The position numbers were made by a program, and so were the translations under genes. A DNA stretch of 64,000 nucleotides from positions 62,001-126,000 of the forward strand of contig BSBM01001444.1 in NCBI GenBank assembly GCA_027924585.1. The letters are read 5' to 3'. The notes under the pieces are model-generated. The model searched no databases, was not told where the DNA came from, and was given only the letters and a program-made list of their open reading frames with translations. Positions 45,691 through 57,779 of the stretch are shown here, piece by piece. The DNA is from Larix kaempferi. Taxonomy: Eukaryota; Streptophyta; Pinopsida; Pinales; Pinaceae. Numbering within the stretch: the stretch's first letter is position 1; every line of letters begins with the position of its first letter.

Positions 45691-46401
45691 AATGGAGGGT
45701 TTTATTCCAGATAGTTTCAGCAACACAGATAGATGGTGACACAGGGAACAACATCGTACAAATGAAGGTGAAGGACATGGTCTCACATTGACTGCGAGCT
45801 CTGATGACAAATCCGGAAGCAGGTTACGTCGAGGTCAGCGTGTTGTCGGATCCTGGGACACTGATAACGAGGCATACGTCATATGTCCGGAGCCAATAAG
45901 ATGGTAGAGAAAATATTCATTTATTAAAAAAAATTAATAATAAACATATTGCACTAAGCTTTCGACCATAGTCTGTCGAACATTTCATCCTGAGCACCAA
46001 TTAATATTGTTGCGTGAAAACTTAATGTCTAAGACATAATAAATCCACCATTGTGAAATAATATGGTATAGAGTCACTAATGGTACCTTTGTCCCAACCC
46101 TTTCATCACAACCAATGCTCTCAAATAACAAGGGATTGTTGGAGGTTCTACCAAGAAATCCAGGTTTCACGTTTCTATTTTGATTTTTTTGTAAATCCAA
46201 GAGTCACATATCAAATATGATTTTGCTATAAGAGGATCAATGAGAAGATAAGGAAGACCACAGAGGGGTATGTGGATCCTCTTATCTTATTTGTACTCCA
46301 TCCAAGGTATTGGGGGGATTGAGGGAGCACCAAAGAAGCACCCATCCCCTAAATAGCCTCATGTCTCCATGTGATATAGACATGCTACCTCAAGGCAAGT
46401 G
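45691..46401. other. Downstream flank of the AP2/ERF relic
   Basis: 45691-45900 may be decayed C-terminal sequence of the same pseudogene, since a mostly open reading continues, but no motif confirms it. 45900-46401 shows nothing recognisable. Confidence 0.4.
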
Positions 46402-46406
46402 CTTCG

Positions 46407-47727
46407 TGTTGGGATTCAATCTACTAATGCAGATCAAACCTTAAGTTTATGTCAATCCGGGTTGGTAGACTTAGAGGCATATCCAAGTATAAGGACTCAA
46501 AGCTAGACTTGTCTTGGAAATCTAGTTATCTATGAAATAAACCTATTTAAAAAATTAAGTTACTGTGATTTGAAAACACAAAAAATCCCTTACAGGAACA
46601 ACTTCATTTGATATTTCATTTACACAACAATTTATATGTGAAAGCAATTTGTATGTGAAACTTCTGAGATAATAAAAACAATTATAAATTAATCTTAACT
46701 CTAAAATATGGACTATAAGACTCTGTCTATTATCCCAGCACTGAATAAACAATCAAACATTAATTTCCTTTACTGGAAAGCATTCGTAATGTATAATTGT
46801 TCTTAATACTCCATCGTTGAACAATCAAGCAATGCACAGTAAGGTGAGATAGCATTCTTCACCATTCTCCAGCGTATAATCAATGAGATAATAGAGCTTT
46901 ATAAAACTGATTGAAGACTAGTTTAACTCGTTCTTCAATAATGAAATTGAATCCTACAGGAATTAAAACATACCACTGGCAACAATCAAATCGTTTGCAG
47001 CGATTCAAATCGTTCACTGGCAAATAAAGGGGTGTGCAGACTCGACAGAGGGGGCCCTCCAATGCCTCGTTCACACACGCAATTGAAGAATCACAGAGCT
47101 TAAACTTTAAATATATTCACCATAAAATCGATCATACACAGTAATAGAACAACGCAGTCTAGAACAACATGCGTTTTCAGTCTCAAATCGTGATGGATTT
47201 CTCCTCTGTCTTATGGAGTATTTATACAAACTTAAAAGAAAACTAGAAATGCTATTAATCTGGAAACTAATTAATGAAACATAGTCCTCGAGATCCTTTA
47301 TCAGATCTGTGAAAATCAACAAAATCAGAACTGCCCTGCTTTTGTGCTGAGTGGTAGCACAGGTGGTCACCTTTGACCGTCATTGACTTGACACCTGTGA
47401 GAGCCACGTCATCTATCCATTGGAAGTTTATCCATCCTTGGACATTGAGGATCTTTTCTCCATCTTTCAGTTCACGCCTAGCTGGCCTGCAAGTGCTCAA
47501 CCTTGGAGACATTACGGGAAGTTAGCACATCCTGTAATCCTGAATAAAAACCTTAGTTTAAATGCTTTAAAAATCTCAAAATTCAATTTATTAAAAAGCA
47601 ATGACATTTATACCTTTGAACCAAAGTTTGTGGGTGAATTTAAAGCTTTATAAATCGGTATGAAGGTTTTATGGAGGAAAATGGAAGATATTTAGATGAC
47701 AAAAAGAGGTCAAAATGGTGCCCAACA
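46407..47727 (-). repeat. Athila-type 3' LTR
   Basis: The minus strand starts TGTTGGGCACC directly after the purine tract. An inverse end CCCAACA is found at plus 46407-46413, giving about 1.32 kb. TATAAATA (47226-47219 on the minus strand) fits a promoter. The far boundary rests on the matching ends only, as there is no second LTR for comparison. Confidence 0.6.
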
Positions 47728-47741
47728 TCTCCCCCAAGAGG
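47728..47741 (-). promoter_or_regulatory. Polypurine tract of the Athila-type element
   Basis: The minus strand reads CCTCTTGGGGGAGA immediately before TGTTGGG. It is the expected plus-strand primer site and fixes the LTR start. Confidence 0.8.
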
Positions 47742-47817
47742 AAGCTGCTGCATGTCCCCATGCCAAAAATATTTGACCCTGTTTAAAACCAAAATTTTGC
47801 TGCTGATCATCTTGCTT

Positions 47818-48330
47818 CTAATCTCCTGTCTGAGACGATGCATTTGTTGAAGCTCGAGATGCATAAAGGACCTTCAGTCTCTCATACTTAGCTTTATAAA
47901 TCTTCTTTTGCTTATACCATATGTATGCATGTTTAGAGATGCATGTCCTCTGAACCTTTAGCTTCCAATTGACTTCTCTTAATTTCTCATTCCTGAGCTC
48001 GAATTCCTTTATTTCAAGTTTCAACCTCTTAATCTTTTTATTGTTCTTGGAAGTTTTCTTCTTTTTCATTAGAAGCTGGACAGAATTGGTGTCCATCCCC
48101 AATTCTTCACTCTTTTGTACTGAATCTTCTTTCTTTTCCTCTTCCACAGTTTGTTGCTCTGAGAAAAGAGAAGCTGAGTCTTTTAGTATTTCATGTCTTG
48201 ATTGCTTTTCCTTTTCCTTCTCTTGCTGATCCAAGAAGAGATTGATTCTTTTTGTCTGTTTTATCATCTCATCAGTTTCTTGGATATCCTGCCCTATCTC
48301 ACCTGCTAGGTTTTCTTCTTGACTCCCCAA
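47818..48330 (-). CDS. Charged coiled-coil-like open frame 3' of pol
   Basis: A 170-codon frame rich in Glu, Lys and Gln (for example QQEKEKEKQSRHEIL and K-K-K-K-T-S-K-N-N-K-K-I-K), with heptad-like leucines in the second half. It lies in another frame just after the 314-codon frame ending at 48354, so the two may be one ancestral protein split by a frameshift. Function unknown. It is the last coding part before the purine tract. Confidence 0.55.
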   Translation of the reverse strand: MGSQEENLAGEIGQDIQETDEMIKQTKRINLFLDQQEKEKEKQSRHEILKDSASLFSEQQTVEEEKKEDSVQKSEELGMDTNSVQLLMKKKKTSKNNKKIKRLKLEIKEFELRNEKLREVNWKLKVQRTCISKHAYIWYKQKKIYKAKYERLKVLYASRASTNASSQTGD

Positions 48331-48353
48331 GGTTTGTATGTGTTCCTCATCTT

Positions 48354-49298
48354 CTAATGCTGACTGGCTTCGAGCTTGCTTATACTTCCTTGGCTTTTTT
48401 TCTGGTAAGTGGTGAAAATCTGCTCTTGTTTTTGAAACTGTTTTTCTTCTCTCATTACACTCCTAGTTCGTATCCTTCTCTGAGGCTGTTTTGAACTTGC
48501 TGCCTCAGAGTTGTCTTCATCATCAGTAATCAACAATACCTCATTTTTCTTCTTTTTTCCCTTTGGCAGTTTTGAACTTGTTGCCTCAGGGTATGTTATC
48601 ATCAACAATTCATCTTCTTTTAAACCTTCTTCAAGCAATTCTTCCTGCTCTTCAAACTGACTGTGGATTAAAAATTCTGACCATGTCAAATTTTGCTTTT
48701 GTAACTCATGCTTGATGATGATTTTGATGAGTCCACAGTGAAAAAGGCTTGTCATTTTTTCTTTTGCACGCCTTTGGACAACCTTAGCCATCTTAGTTAA
48801 ACTCTGTAACAGGAAATAGGGCATATTGATCTCACATTCACCTTTTAAATGTTGCAACAACTTGATGTGGTAAAGATAAAAAATACTAAATCGGCCTTCA
48901 CAAGTAATAAATTTTTGGATAACATAAACTATTTCATCCCAGGGATGAACCAGCCAGCTCCTTGGTATTCCTTTCTTCCAGTTTACTGACCCTGCTCTTG
49001 ATCTGCACAAAAAGGGTATCCATGCTTTCTCTTTGAATTGTTTAGTTTTGAAAAATCTTTCTCCTTGCTGTGGCAGGCCAATAATTTGTGCTAAGATGTC
49101 TTCAGACAGTCTGAAGTGAAAGTTTCCCACTATAACCCCTTCTCCATCAAATGTTTCAGCAAAAGCTAGACTAACATGCTCATTATGCCCATCAAACTTT
49201 TCAAAGAAAGCTACCCACTGCTTCTTTTCAAAGATCTCCATGCAATTCTCATGAATATCAGTGGGGTTGAATTTCGCTGGTTCTAGTCTAGATGACAT
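48354..49298 (-). CDS. Additional open frame of the Athila-type element
   Basis: 314 codons. The N-terminal 210 residues form a compact domain with AFAETFDGEGVIVGNFHFRL, IIGLPQQGERFFKTKQF and NWKKGIPRSWLVHPWDEIVY, resembling the extra protein encoded 3' of pol in some Athila/Tat-type plant elements (the position called env-like). I see no signal peptide or membrane segment, so an envelope role is not supported. The C-terminal 100 residues are acidic then basic (E-E-Q-E-E-L-L-E-E-G, K-G-K-K-K-K-N). Its unbroken length suggests young age or late decay. Confidence 0.65.
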   Translation of the reverse strand: MSSRLEPAKFNPTDIHENCMEIFEKKQWVAFFEKFDGHNEHVSLAFAETFDGEGVIVGNFHFRLSEDILAQIIGLPQQGERFFKTKQFKEKAWIPFLCRSRAGSVNWKKGIPRSWLVHPWDEIVYVIQKFITCEGRFSIFYLYHIKLLQHLKGECEINMPYFLLQSLTKMAKVVQRRAKEKMTSLFHCGLIKIIIKHELQKQNLTWSEFLIHSQFEEQEELLEEGLKEDELLMITYPEATSSKLPKGKKKKNEVLLITDDEDNSEAASSKQPQRRIRTRSVMREEKQFQKQEQIFTTYQKKSQGSISKLEASQH

Positions 49299-50873
49299 TT
49301 TGAACTTTGATAGGAAAGAGAACGGGAAACTTCAACCTTTCAATTTTCAACTCTGCATTTGTTTTTCTTATCCAAAAATGATACTCTGAAAATGTAGAAT
49401 TGCTGTTGGTCTTTGCAGAGTCTTTAGCAAAGAAAGGGTTTAAGTTTTACCTCCTTTCTGGTGTAACCGTCTTCACTTCTTCCTGTGCGATTTCCATAGC
49501 AATTGGTGTCTGCGCCCTTCCTGTAATCCACGGCGTCTTCTTCCAGAAAACTATCACCCACAGCAATCGATTTTTGCAGAGAAAAATGAGTTGGATTTGG
49601 TTCAAAGAAGAATGACCAAATCGCACTCCTCGACTTCACCAATTCATAATACAAGACTCAGGCACATTTGTATGCTGTCGTGGGGCATATAACCACATTT
49701 TTTTCTCATAATTTCATAAACATGCCACTTTCCATCCAATTATTTGCTCAGGAAAGAAATGAAAGGTAAGGTTTTAATGTATATAACATGTTTTAATTTC
49801 TTTGTATGCCCCAATATTTGATTATAAATTGGAATGAAGGAATTTTCTTTTAACTGAAGTGGACTCTTTTCATTTTGAAAATACACACGGCCATCTGTAT
49901 TTTATATGTATGTTTGCTTAATGCTTGATGCACCAATATATACACATATAAAACATTGGAAATTTCATGTTTTTCTTAAAACATTTCACTTTCTGCTGAG
50001 AAGGAGACCCTGCCTGTAGAATGCAGTATATATTTTGGCCATTTAAAATTTGCTCTTAGGTTTGATTTTGACCACCATCTTGACCCCTAGGGTAGGATAA
50101 TGGAAAGTAAATGGAATGCTGGCAGAGACTGTGAGGATAATGAAATAGGCAGTCAAACTTACGAGGGTTGGTAAATATGTCATCACTTTGAAACAAAGAA
50201 TCATGCAACTTTTAAAACACAAAAACTAAAATTCTTACAGACTTTGCTTGATATTCTTGTATGATGAGCTTGCTGCTTGATGTAGCTGGTTTGCATGTAT
50301 TTCTGATTCATTTCTGTCCTTCTGATGTCTTCTGTCTGCCATCTCAGATTCCTTTTGCTTTGCTGGAAGTCAGGTCCTTAGATTCCTTTTGCTTTGCTGG
50401 AAGTCAGGTCCTTCTGTAGATTTCTTCTGTCTTACTGGAAGTCAGGTCCTTCTGTAGATTTCTTCTGCCTTACTGGAAGTCAGGTCCCTCTTCATTGCTA
50501 GAAATCACTGTATTGCTGGAAATCAGGTCCCTTCTGCATATGAAAAAGATTTGGAGGGTTCCAGAAAGCATATAAATGCTTATCCCCCTCACAGGTCTAC
50601 TTATTGACTTATCCTCAAGTCAAACAAGAACTTCATTATTGAAAAGAAAACTATGTAAAAGAAATGAAATATTTTTATGAATTTTCAATGGCCAAGCGAA
50701 CCTGGTTTTCCATGGAAAATTCAAGTTTATGTTGTGCCAATGACCTGGTTTTCACAACTAAACTTCCTTTTTTTATTTCTTGTTTATATTTTTTTGATAT
50801 TTTGTTTTGTTTTGTTTTTGTTTTTTTATTTTTATTTATTTATTATTTATTTTTATTGGCAATATCAGAGCAG
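49299..50873 (-). other. Spacer between pol and the extra frame
   Basis: No coding is recognised. At 50348-50532 four to five units of about 34-42 bp contain GGAAGTCAGGTCC. The segment 50770-50860 is T-rich. In related elements such a spacer carries the splice acceptor for the 3' gene, which I cannot confirm. Confidence 0.5.
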
Positions 50874-53051
50874 CTAAGAAGTAAGTGAAGGAGAAACACT
50901 GATGTGTCTATCCAGCACTTCCATTTCCCGTTGCTGTATAAAATCTTCCTTGTTGATAAGCTTGGTATACAGTTTGAGCCGATGGCCATTGACCACAAAT
51001 GTACGTGCTTCATCATCGATTGTTTGAAGTTTGACTGAGCCATTGTCATATACTTCAGCAATCTCATATGGACCAAGCCAGTGAGTTGTGAATTTGGCTT
51101 TGAAGTCTTTGAACTTTGAGTCAAACAATAGTGCCCAGTCACCGATGTGAAATTGTTTCTTTTTAATAAACTTGTCATGCCATTGAGCTCTCTGCTGTTG
51201 AATCAAAATATTGTGTTCTATGGCAGCATGTCTCATCTCATCTAGTTGATTCAACTGAAGTATTCTTTCTTGCTGAGCCTCTGAAAGATCCATGCCCAAA
51301 TCTGCTGCTAACTTGAAGGTATGAATTTGAAACTCGATAGGGAGGAGGACTTGCTTACCGTAAACAAGCTGATAAGGAGAAAAACCAGTACTGTTTTTCC
51401 AAGTGATCCGGTATGCCCATAAAGCTTCAGTAAGCTTAGCTGACCAATCCTTCCTATGCATCTGGACAGTTTTGGTAATGATTCCTTCTAAAGTCTTGTT
51501 TGTAGATTCCACTTGGCCATTTGCTTGTGGATGGTAAGGGGTAGACTTTCTGTGCTTAATCTTGTACTTTTCTGCTCTCTCCTGCACTAGTTTAGAAGTA
51601 AACAGGGCACCTTGATCAGTTGCAATCTCTCTAGGCACCCCAAATCTGACAAATATCTCCTCAAAAAGAAAGTTTACCACAGTCTGCTCTGTGGCTCTTG
51701 GTAATGGTTTGGCTTCTACCCACTTGGTGACGTAGTCTGTACATACCAAAATGTACTTCTTCCCTTGTGATGGTGGATGAATTGGACCAATGAAGTCAAG
51801 GGCCCACTTTTCAAATGGTTCAATGAGGATTTGTGGTTGGAGTGGCATTTCATCAGACCGGACTAGCCGTCCCATCCGTTGACAAGTATCACAACTTCTA
51901 ACATACCTCTTAGCATCTTTGAAAATAGAAGGCCAATAATACCCCAAATTGAGTATCTTGTATGCTGTCTTTTTATCTGCAAATTTATTCATTAAATATC
52001 GTAAGGCTGAATGGTCTGTATGGACAAAAATTTCGTAGCCAGTTATGTAATGACGGAATTTGTTTACAGCATGAACCACCGCCAACATCTCCTTTTCAGT
52101 GACTGTATAGTTCAACTCTGCAAGTGTCAAATTTTTACTAATAAAATAGATGGCATAAGTCAAAGTATGTTCTTTCTTGCCCAATGAGGCCCCTATTGCA
52201 GTAGCAGAGGCATCAGTAGAAATATGGAAAGGCAATGTCCAATTTGGTCCCCTTAAAAGGGGAGCAGTTGAGAGCTTCTCTTTAAGTGTCTGAAATGCAG
52301 ATTGACAGTCAGTATCCCAATTAAAATTCACATCCTTTGAAAGCAATTTAAACAATGGCAGAGCTATCTTACTAAAATTTGCAATAAATCTACGATAATA
52401 GTCTGCATACCCTAAAAAGCTTCTTACATCTGTTTGAGTTGTTGGTCCAGATAAATTTTCAATGATTTGAATTTTAGCAGGTTCTACTTTTATTCTAGAT
52501 GAAGAAATGTGATGCCCTAAAACTATCCCTTCAGTCATCATCATAAAACACTTTTCGTTACTAAGGGAAAGGTTTGAGTCAACACACCTTTTTAGAATTT
52601 TCTCCAAGTTTGCTAAGGAATCTTCAAAGGTACTTCCATACACAGAAAAATTATCCATGTAAATTTCAACACACTCATGAATTAGATCTGCAAAGATGGC
52701 CAAGACAGCCCTTTGAAAGGTAGTTGGGGCATTACATAAGCCAAAAGGTAAAACCTTATAGGCATATGTGCCCCAGGGACATGTAAAGGTGGTTTTGTCT
52801 TGGTCTTCTTTTGCAATACTAATTTGATTATATCCACTGAAACCATCTAAAAATGAAAAATATTCTTTTCCAGCTAAGGTATCCAACACTTGATCAATGA
52901 AAGGCAATGGAAAATAGTCTTTTAATGTTGCCTTATTTAACTCCCTGTAATCTACACATATGCGCCACTTACCATTCTTTTTAGGAACAACAACCAAGGG
53001 AGAAACCCATTGGCTGTCGGAGATGGGGTAGATAAACCCTACTTTTAACAA
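50874..53051 (-). pseudogene. Athila-type Pol: RT, RNase H, integrase with key defects
   Basis: 725 open codons. RT: CVDYRELNKATLKDYFPLPF (residues 32-51), catalytic Asp in F-L-D-G (69), and YMDN (131-134) where Y/F-x-D-D is required, so the last catalytic Asp is Asn. RNase H: STDASATAIGASL (278-290) and HTDHSALRYLMNK (344-356). At about residue 355 (near 51985) the frame jumps to FADKKTAYKILNLGYYWPS, dropping the RNase H end and most of the integrase zinc finger; C-D-T-C-Q-R remains. The integrase core is complete: Asp419, Asp479 and Glu515, a 35-residue D-E spacing. The start continues the frame at 53052 upward through a one-base frameshift. The frame is otherwise free of stops. Confidence 0.85.
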
Positions 53052-53950
53052 CTTCTGCAGCTCTTCCTTGACTATCTCTTTTCTCTTTTAGTATAGGGTT
53101 CATTCTTCGTTGCGGTTGTCTAAGAGGTTTGATTTTATCATCTGTGTAAATGTGGTGAGTGCATGTCTCATGGTGAATACCTAGCATATCAGTGTACTCC
53201 CAAGCAAATGCATGGGAATGTTTATTCAGTAAGGTAATCAACTGTTCTTCCTGTGATTCAGTAAGATGTGCACTTATATTCAAATTTTTTCCTGGACTGA
53301 TTTCAATTGTTTTACTTTGAATATCTGTGATTGAATGCACATTAAAAATATCATGAAGTGCCAATGCTAAAGAATGTACTGTGCAATTTTCCTGAAAATT
53401 ATATCCCAAAACTTGATCTGCTATAGCATACTGCATGTCTCTTAATTCTTCAAAAATATCAAGTTCAACAATGAAATAATCCAACAAATCTTCGTGGTTT
53501 TCTTCCTGAAAATCAAAGAACTGATTGATACTCAGGACAGGCTGAATCACTTCTTCTTCTTGTTCTTTGGTCTCATTAATCCATGACAGCTGATCTAATG
53601 TAGAAGGTCTTTGGGCAGAAGGGTAAAGTGCAATTTGTTTTCTCTCTGTCCCATGTGAAATGAACATACTACCTGACCTACACCCTATGAAAGCATCTGC
53701 TGTTGCCAACCAAGGTCTGCCAAGGATCAATGGGTGACCTCCTAGGTTAGAATTTGGCTGTAGCACTATAAAATCAACAGGATACTCCCAGGAGTCTAAA
53801 GAAACAATGATATCTTCTAAGACCCCTTCAGGTGTAATTTTAGACCTATCAGCTAATTCGAAGACTGTTGTGGTTGGTCTGAGATTTGTCAAGTGAAGGT
53901 ATTCCATTGTCTCTAGTGTCATGACATTAATGACAGCACCTAAATGGATT
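53052..53950 (-). pseudogene. Athila-type protease and RT N-terminus, frameshifted
   Basis: The open stretch 53922-52981 begins in protease (L-G-A-V-I-N-V-M-T-L-E-T-M) and includes HPLILGRPWLATADAFIGCR, the flap/back-loop pattern of these proteases. A linker with acidic residues follows, then THHIYTDDKIKPLRQPQRRM, the RT start. Near 53085-53095 an extra A shifts the frame relative to I-V-K-E-E-L-Q-K-L-L-K-V-G-F, so the RT is split. Upstream of L-G-A the residue aligned with the catalytic Asp appears to be His, so protease activity is doubtful. Confidence 0.75.
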
Positions 53951-54069
53951 GATCATGGAAGTGCAACATTCCCCATAACTGCCCAGGGCATGCACCCATC
54001 CCTCCTCATCCCTTTGAAACGCAAGCAGTGTGTGCAAGTGTAACCTAAATAAGGCAATGTAATCTGAAC

Positions 54070-54290
54070 CCACCCTCATCCCTTTGAAACTCATGCCACT
54101 TGGCATCATCCCTTTGAAACTCATGCCACTTGGCATCATCCCTTTGAATCTGATGCCATGTGTGCAGGATAAACATGTGTGCGGGTGTAGCCTGATAAGG
54201 CAAGGAAAACTGCACTTTTCTACTAAAAACGCAGGTCACCTGGCCTCATCCCTTTGAAACTCATGCCAGTTGGGATGATTCCATTGAAAT
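54070..54290. repeat. 32-bp tandem repeats at the broken 5' edge
   Basis: CATCCCTTTGAAACTCATGC with CACTTGGCAT between copies occurs at about 54078, 54107 and 54139, and again near 54246. Shorter relics lie near 54006. It abuts the point where the Athila-type coding sequence stops matching. Confidence 0.8.
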
Positions 54291-57200
54291 TCATATCATG
54301 CATGCAACTTTGGTCTAAATAAGGAAATGTATTCAAACTGATCATGAAAATGCAATATTATGCCACACTACCCCAGGATTTACACTCATCCTCAACCCTT
54401 TAAAGCTCATGCTATGTATATAGGTGGTGCAGACAATAGGGAAAATAAAACCTTCGTGGATGGCTTCAAAAACCTCCATGGAGCATGCCTCACCGGTGAA
54501 CCATCATATTTAAGTTTAGGATGAAAGAAAATCTAAAATTCATTATATCAATTGATATGCATTGATTTCCAAGGAAAAAATTGATATGCATTGATCATCA
54601 TATCCAACACCTCACATGCTAAATATTTGGAAGGAAGCATAATACAATTTACCAAGTGTTGTCTTGTTGATTTCAATATACTCTTTAGCATAAATTAAGG
54701 GTAAGAGCATCTCTATAATTTAGTTGTCATTCCTGAAGAAGAACCCGAATTAGAGTTAAAACATCAGTTAAAGAAATTATAATGCAGCTATACCTGAAAC
54801 ATCTATGAAATATCTCAATACATTAAATCAAAATTCACCAATCATCTAAAAAGCAACATACCTCTGAGTTTACATTTATATAATTCAGGCATAATAGAAA
54901 CTTAAAATACCAATGCATGTGCAACGGTCATGTGAAATGCAACATTCCTTTTAACTCAACCCATTTATGACGTTAGGGGAGAGACAAAAGTCAGTACATG
55001 AATTCATATGCATTGTTCATGCAAAATGCAACATTACTGTCTATGAAAATTAGATATTTTCCCTACAAACAAACCAACTTCTGGATTAGACAAACAAAAC
55101 AAAAAAAGCTGATTTTTTTCTTCATTTCGCATACCGAATATTTTGGGAAATGCGGCATAGCAACAGGTATAAAGTTGTTCTTTCCTAAAGTCTCCCTGAT
55201 TTGGGAAAAATTGAAAAAAAGAAGTCTCTTAAACTCTACCTATTTCTCTTAAAGCACATGCATTCATCATGTAAAATATATGTCCATTATGAATTTTGTA
55301 GTTTTCTGTTAGTTGTGCTCTGTTACCATAAGACCACAGTTTCCGCTTGGGTTGTGTTGGGATATGAATACTGCATAGCCTTTATTATCTTAGCATCCTA
55401 CTTTCCATTGTTTTATATATAATTTTGCCTGCAAATTGTTTAGATTTCTTAGTAAGCACAATAACGATCCAACTGCAAATTGTTTATATTTCTTAGTAAG
55501 CACAATAACGATCCAAAAAGTGATAACCTTATGGTATTATGTTGTTTTGGAGCTCCAATTTTGTGGATTTCAGCAAATATTGTCTCTTCTACCACTTTTT
55601 GGTTATTTTTGTATTCATCAGTGTAAAGGTTTCCAATTAGGACTATAGTGAAATGTTGACATATAGAGTTTTGAAGGTTGGTTATACCTGAGCATAGAGT
55701 TCGGAGATTGGTTATCACAGCTAGAAAAGCCGTCTGTCTTGCTCCATAGGTGGAATTGTCAAAAAAAGTCTTAAGGCACTTTAAGAGGTTTACAGACCGA
55801 TTTCTGGAGTAAATTTCGTGGATGATAGCATGCAAGCAATGTCTTCAACGGTGTTAAATGTGCGTATAGCACCTGTTAGCGCTAGAAACAAGACTGAATG
55901 AGAGATGGAGAGGCTAGCAATCAAACTACAGATCAATGATACAACATTGGGCATGGAGTCATAAAATTTTTGTAGATTGAAGGTAATCGTGCTGAGTTAT
56001 CAGATGATGGCATGTGGAAGAAAAGAGAAGGAAACATAAAGTAGAACATCCATCAAACAGAGATCCTCTCGGTTAAATGAATTAGAAAAGTACTTGAATA
56101 AAACAATGATTGACAAGAAAGTTACAACAGAGGTCAGGAATCTATTAATCAAACACAACCATTGATCCTCAAATTCTGCAATTTGTTCAAATAAGATGAC
56201 TAAATAAATTAAAGACAAAGAAGTTACCTCTTCAATCACATAAAATTTTAGACGTTAAATGCCCTCAGGCTTACAAGCAATTTCAGACAGGATTCTGCTT
56301 CCTAAATCTTTCTCGGGCCTCTAGACTGAACCCCCATATATTCTAATTGCATGAATATATAGAAAATATAATCCATGAACTGTTACAGATTCCTCGGAAT
56401 TAAAATTTATCATTAAACCCAAAATAGGTCACAGCTCGATTTAGATGCCATTGAATCTGGATCTTAATTGACTGCCTAGAAATTCTAGTTTTCGACTTCA
56501 TATCTGGAGCTGACCCTTTGATTGTTGGAACTAGATTTTAACAAATAATAATTTTATGATTCAAGATATACTATGCCCTTAAAATGCTCTGCCACCTGTG
56601 ACTGTTAGTTGCCTTTAAATATGGGATTGACCTCTCGGGTATCCAGTTTCTTCCTCTGCTACCAATGTCGGACAAAATACCCTGCCACCAATACATTCAT
56701 TATCTTCATATTTTGGAATGCTAGAAGTGATTATTCAACTATCCGTTCATTCTTCTCCTAGAAATTTGGAGTTTGTTTTAAACAACTGATCTTGTACCCG
56801 TGTTGGAATTCCCGGTAGCTCCACTTAATGGACACTTGTGCATTTGGGCACTTAGTACTTGGAAGTTAATGGGTGCCCTAGATTTACACTTGGGTAGGAT
56901 AAACGCTAACTGATACTCATAAACTTGGAAATAAGATACAACACTTGGAAATTCCTTTCGCTCCAAATTCTATGAAATCACCATCAACAACGCCTTACAC
57001 AATCTTGAAGCTTTGGAAAAAGTGTTGAAATTCAGTGAGAATGATTGACATTAAGTGCCAATGGAAGAGATGGAAGATGATGTGGCTGTGTGTTCATCTT
57101 GTCATTGTTTGACATAAGCTGGAACTATGCTTGATCACTTCCTTTGTTGTTGTTGGAAAATAGTTAAACACCTAGGACTTACTTTTAATAGTTATTTTAA

Positions 57201-57779
57201 ATTTGTTTGATGCTACTTGAAAAAAAAATCTTCAAACTGTAACCGAGCCCATTCCATACAAGCATCAAAAACATTAATGTTCTGTATTTGACGAGAGCAT
57301 CTCTTAACATTTCAAAAATATGCTGCCTTGCAGGTAGTATTGATTTTTTTTAATTGATTCCTCTAGTACCATGTTGCCTCCATCAATCATTGGCTTACGA
57401 TATGCAACACATCAAGCATCAATATACAGTCTTGATGATGGTGTGTCAACAACAGAGATGACACCTGAAATTGAACCAAAGAAAGATTAGTCAAATATAT
57501 TCTCAGTCTCAGAGCCAAACTTCGCATGCAGAGCACGTACTTGATCTGCAAGGTTAATTCTTCACAAAGCCATGACGCTGAAGGTTTTTTTTATCTACTC
57601 AAGTTATCTACTTGATACAAAACCTGATTAATCATATTTGGCTTTGATACATTTTCCATATCAATAACACTTATGCTTCCATGTGGGATGCAACCAATGC
57701 GTTTAATTGTTGAACATCATGGCTTCCAATCTTAGACCAACTTAATGCTTTTTCAGATAGTTCAATTAAAGAACCTTCT
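54291..57779. other. AT-rich sequence, no confirmed gene
   Basis: A minus-strand stretch at 55835-55690 reads IHEIYSRNRSVNLLKCLKTF and GARQTAFLAVITNLRTLCSG, followed by AG|GTATAA, which could be an exon end. Another stretch, ending VIEE before GTAACTTC near 56222, could be a second. Neither is recognised. A 45-bp near-duplicate (TGCAAATTGTTTATATTTCT...GATCCAA) lies at about 55430-55516. The rest shows nothing. Confidence 0.35.

Larger units (their letters stand above)
46407..53950 (-). mobile_element. Athila/Tat-type Ty3/gypsy element, 5' truncated
   Basis: Order on the minus strand: protease/RT start, pol, a 1.6-kb spacer, two extra open frames, purine tract, 3' LTR. No Gag and no 5' LTR were found above about 53.95 kb, so the 5' side is lost or displaced. 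Pol resembles the non-chromodomain Athila/Tat branch. If the 3' LTR end is right, the last flanking bases are CTTCG (46402-46406). Confidence 0.75.

Noticed and set aside
47969-48494. Ser/Phe-rich plus-strand frames
   Set aside because: Antisense shadows of the charged minus-strand frames of the Athila-type element.
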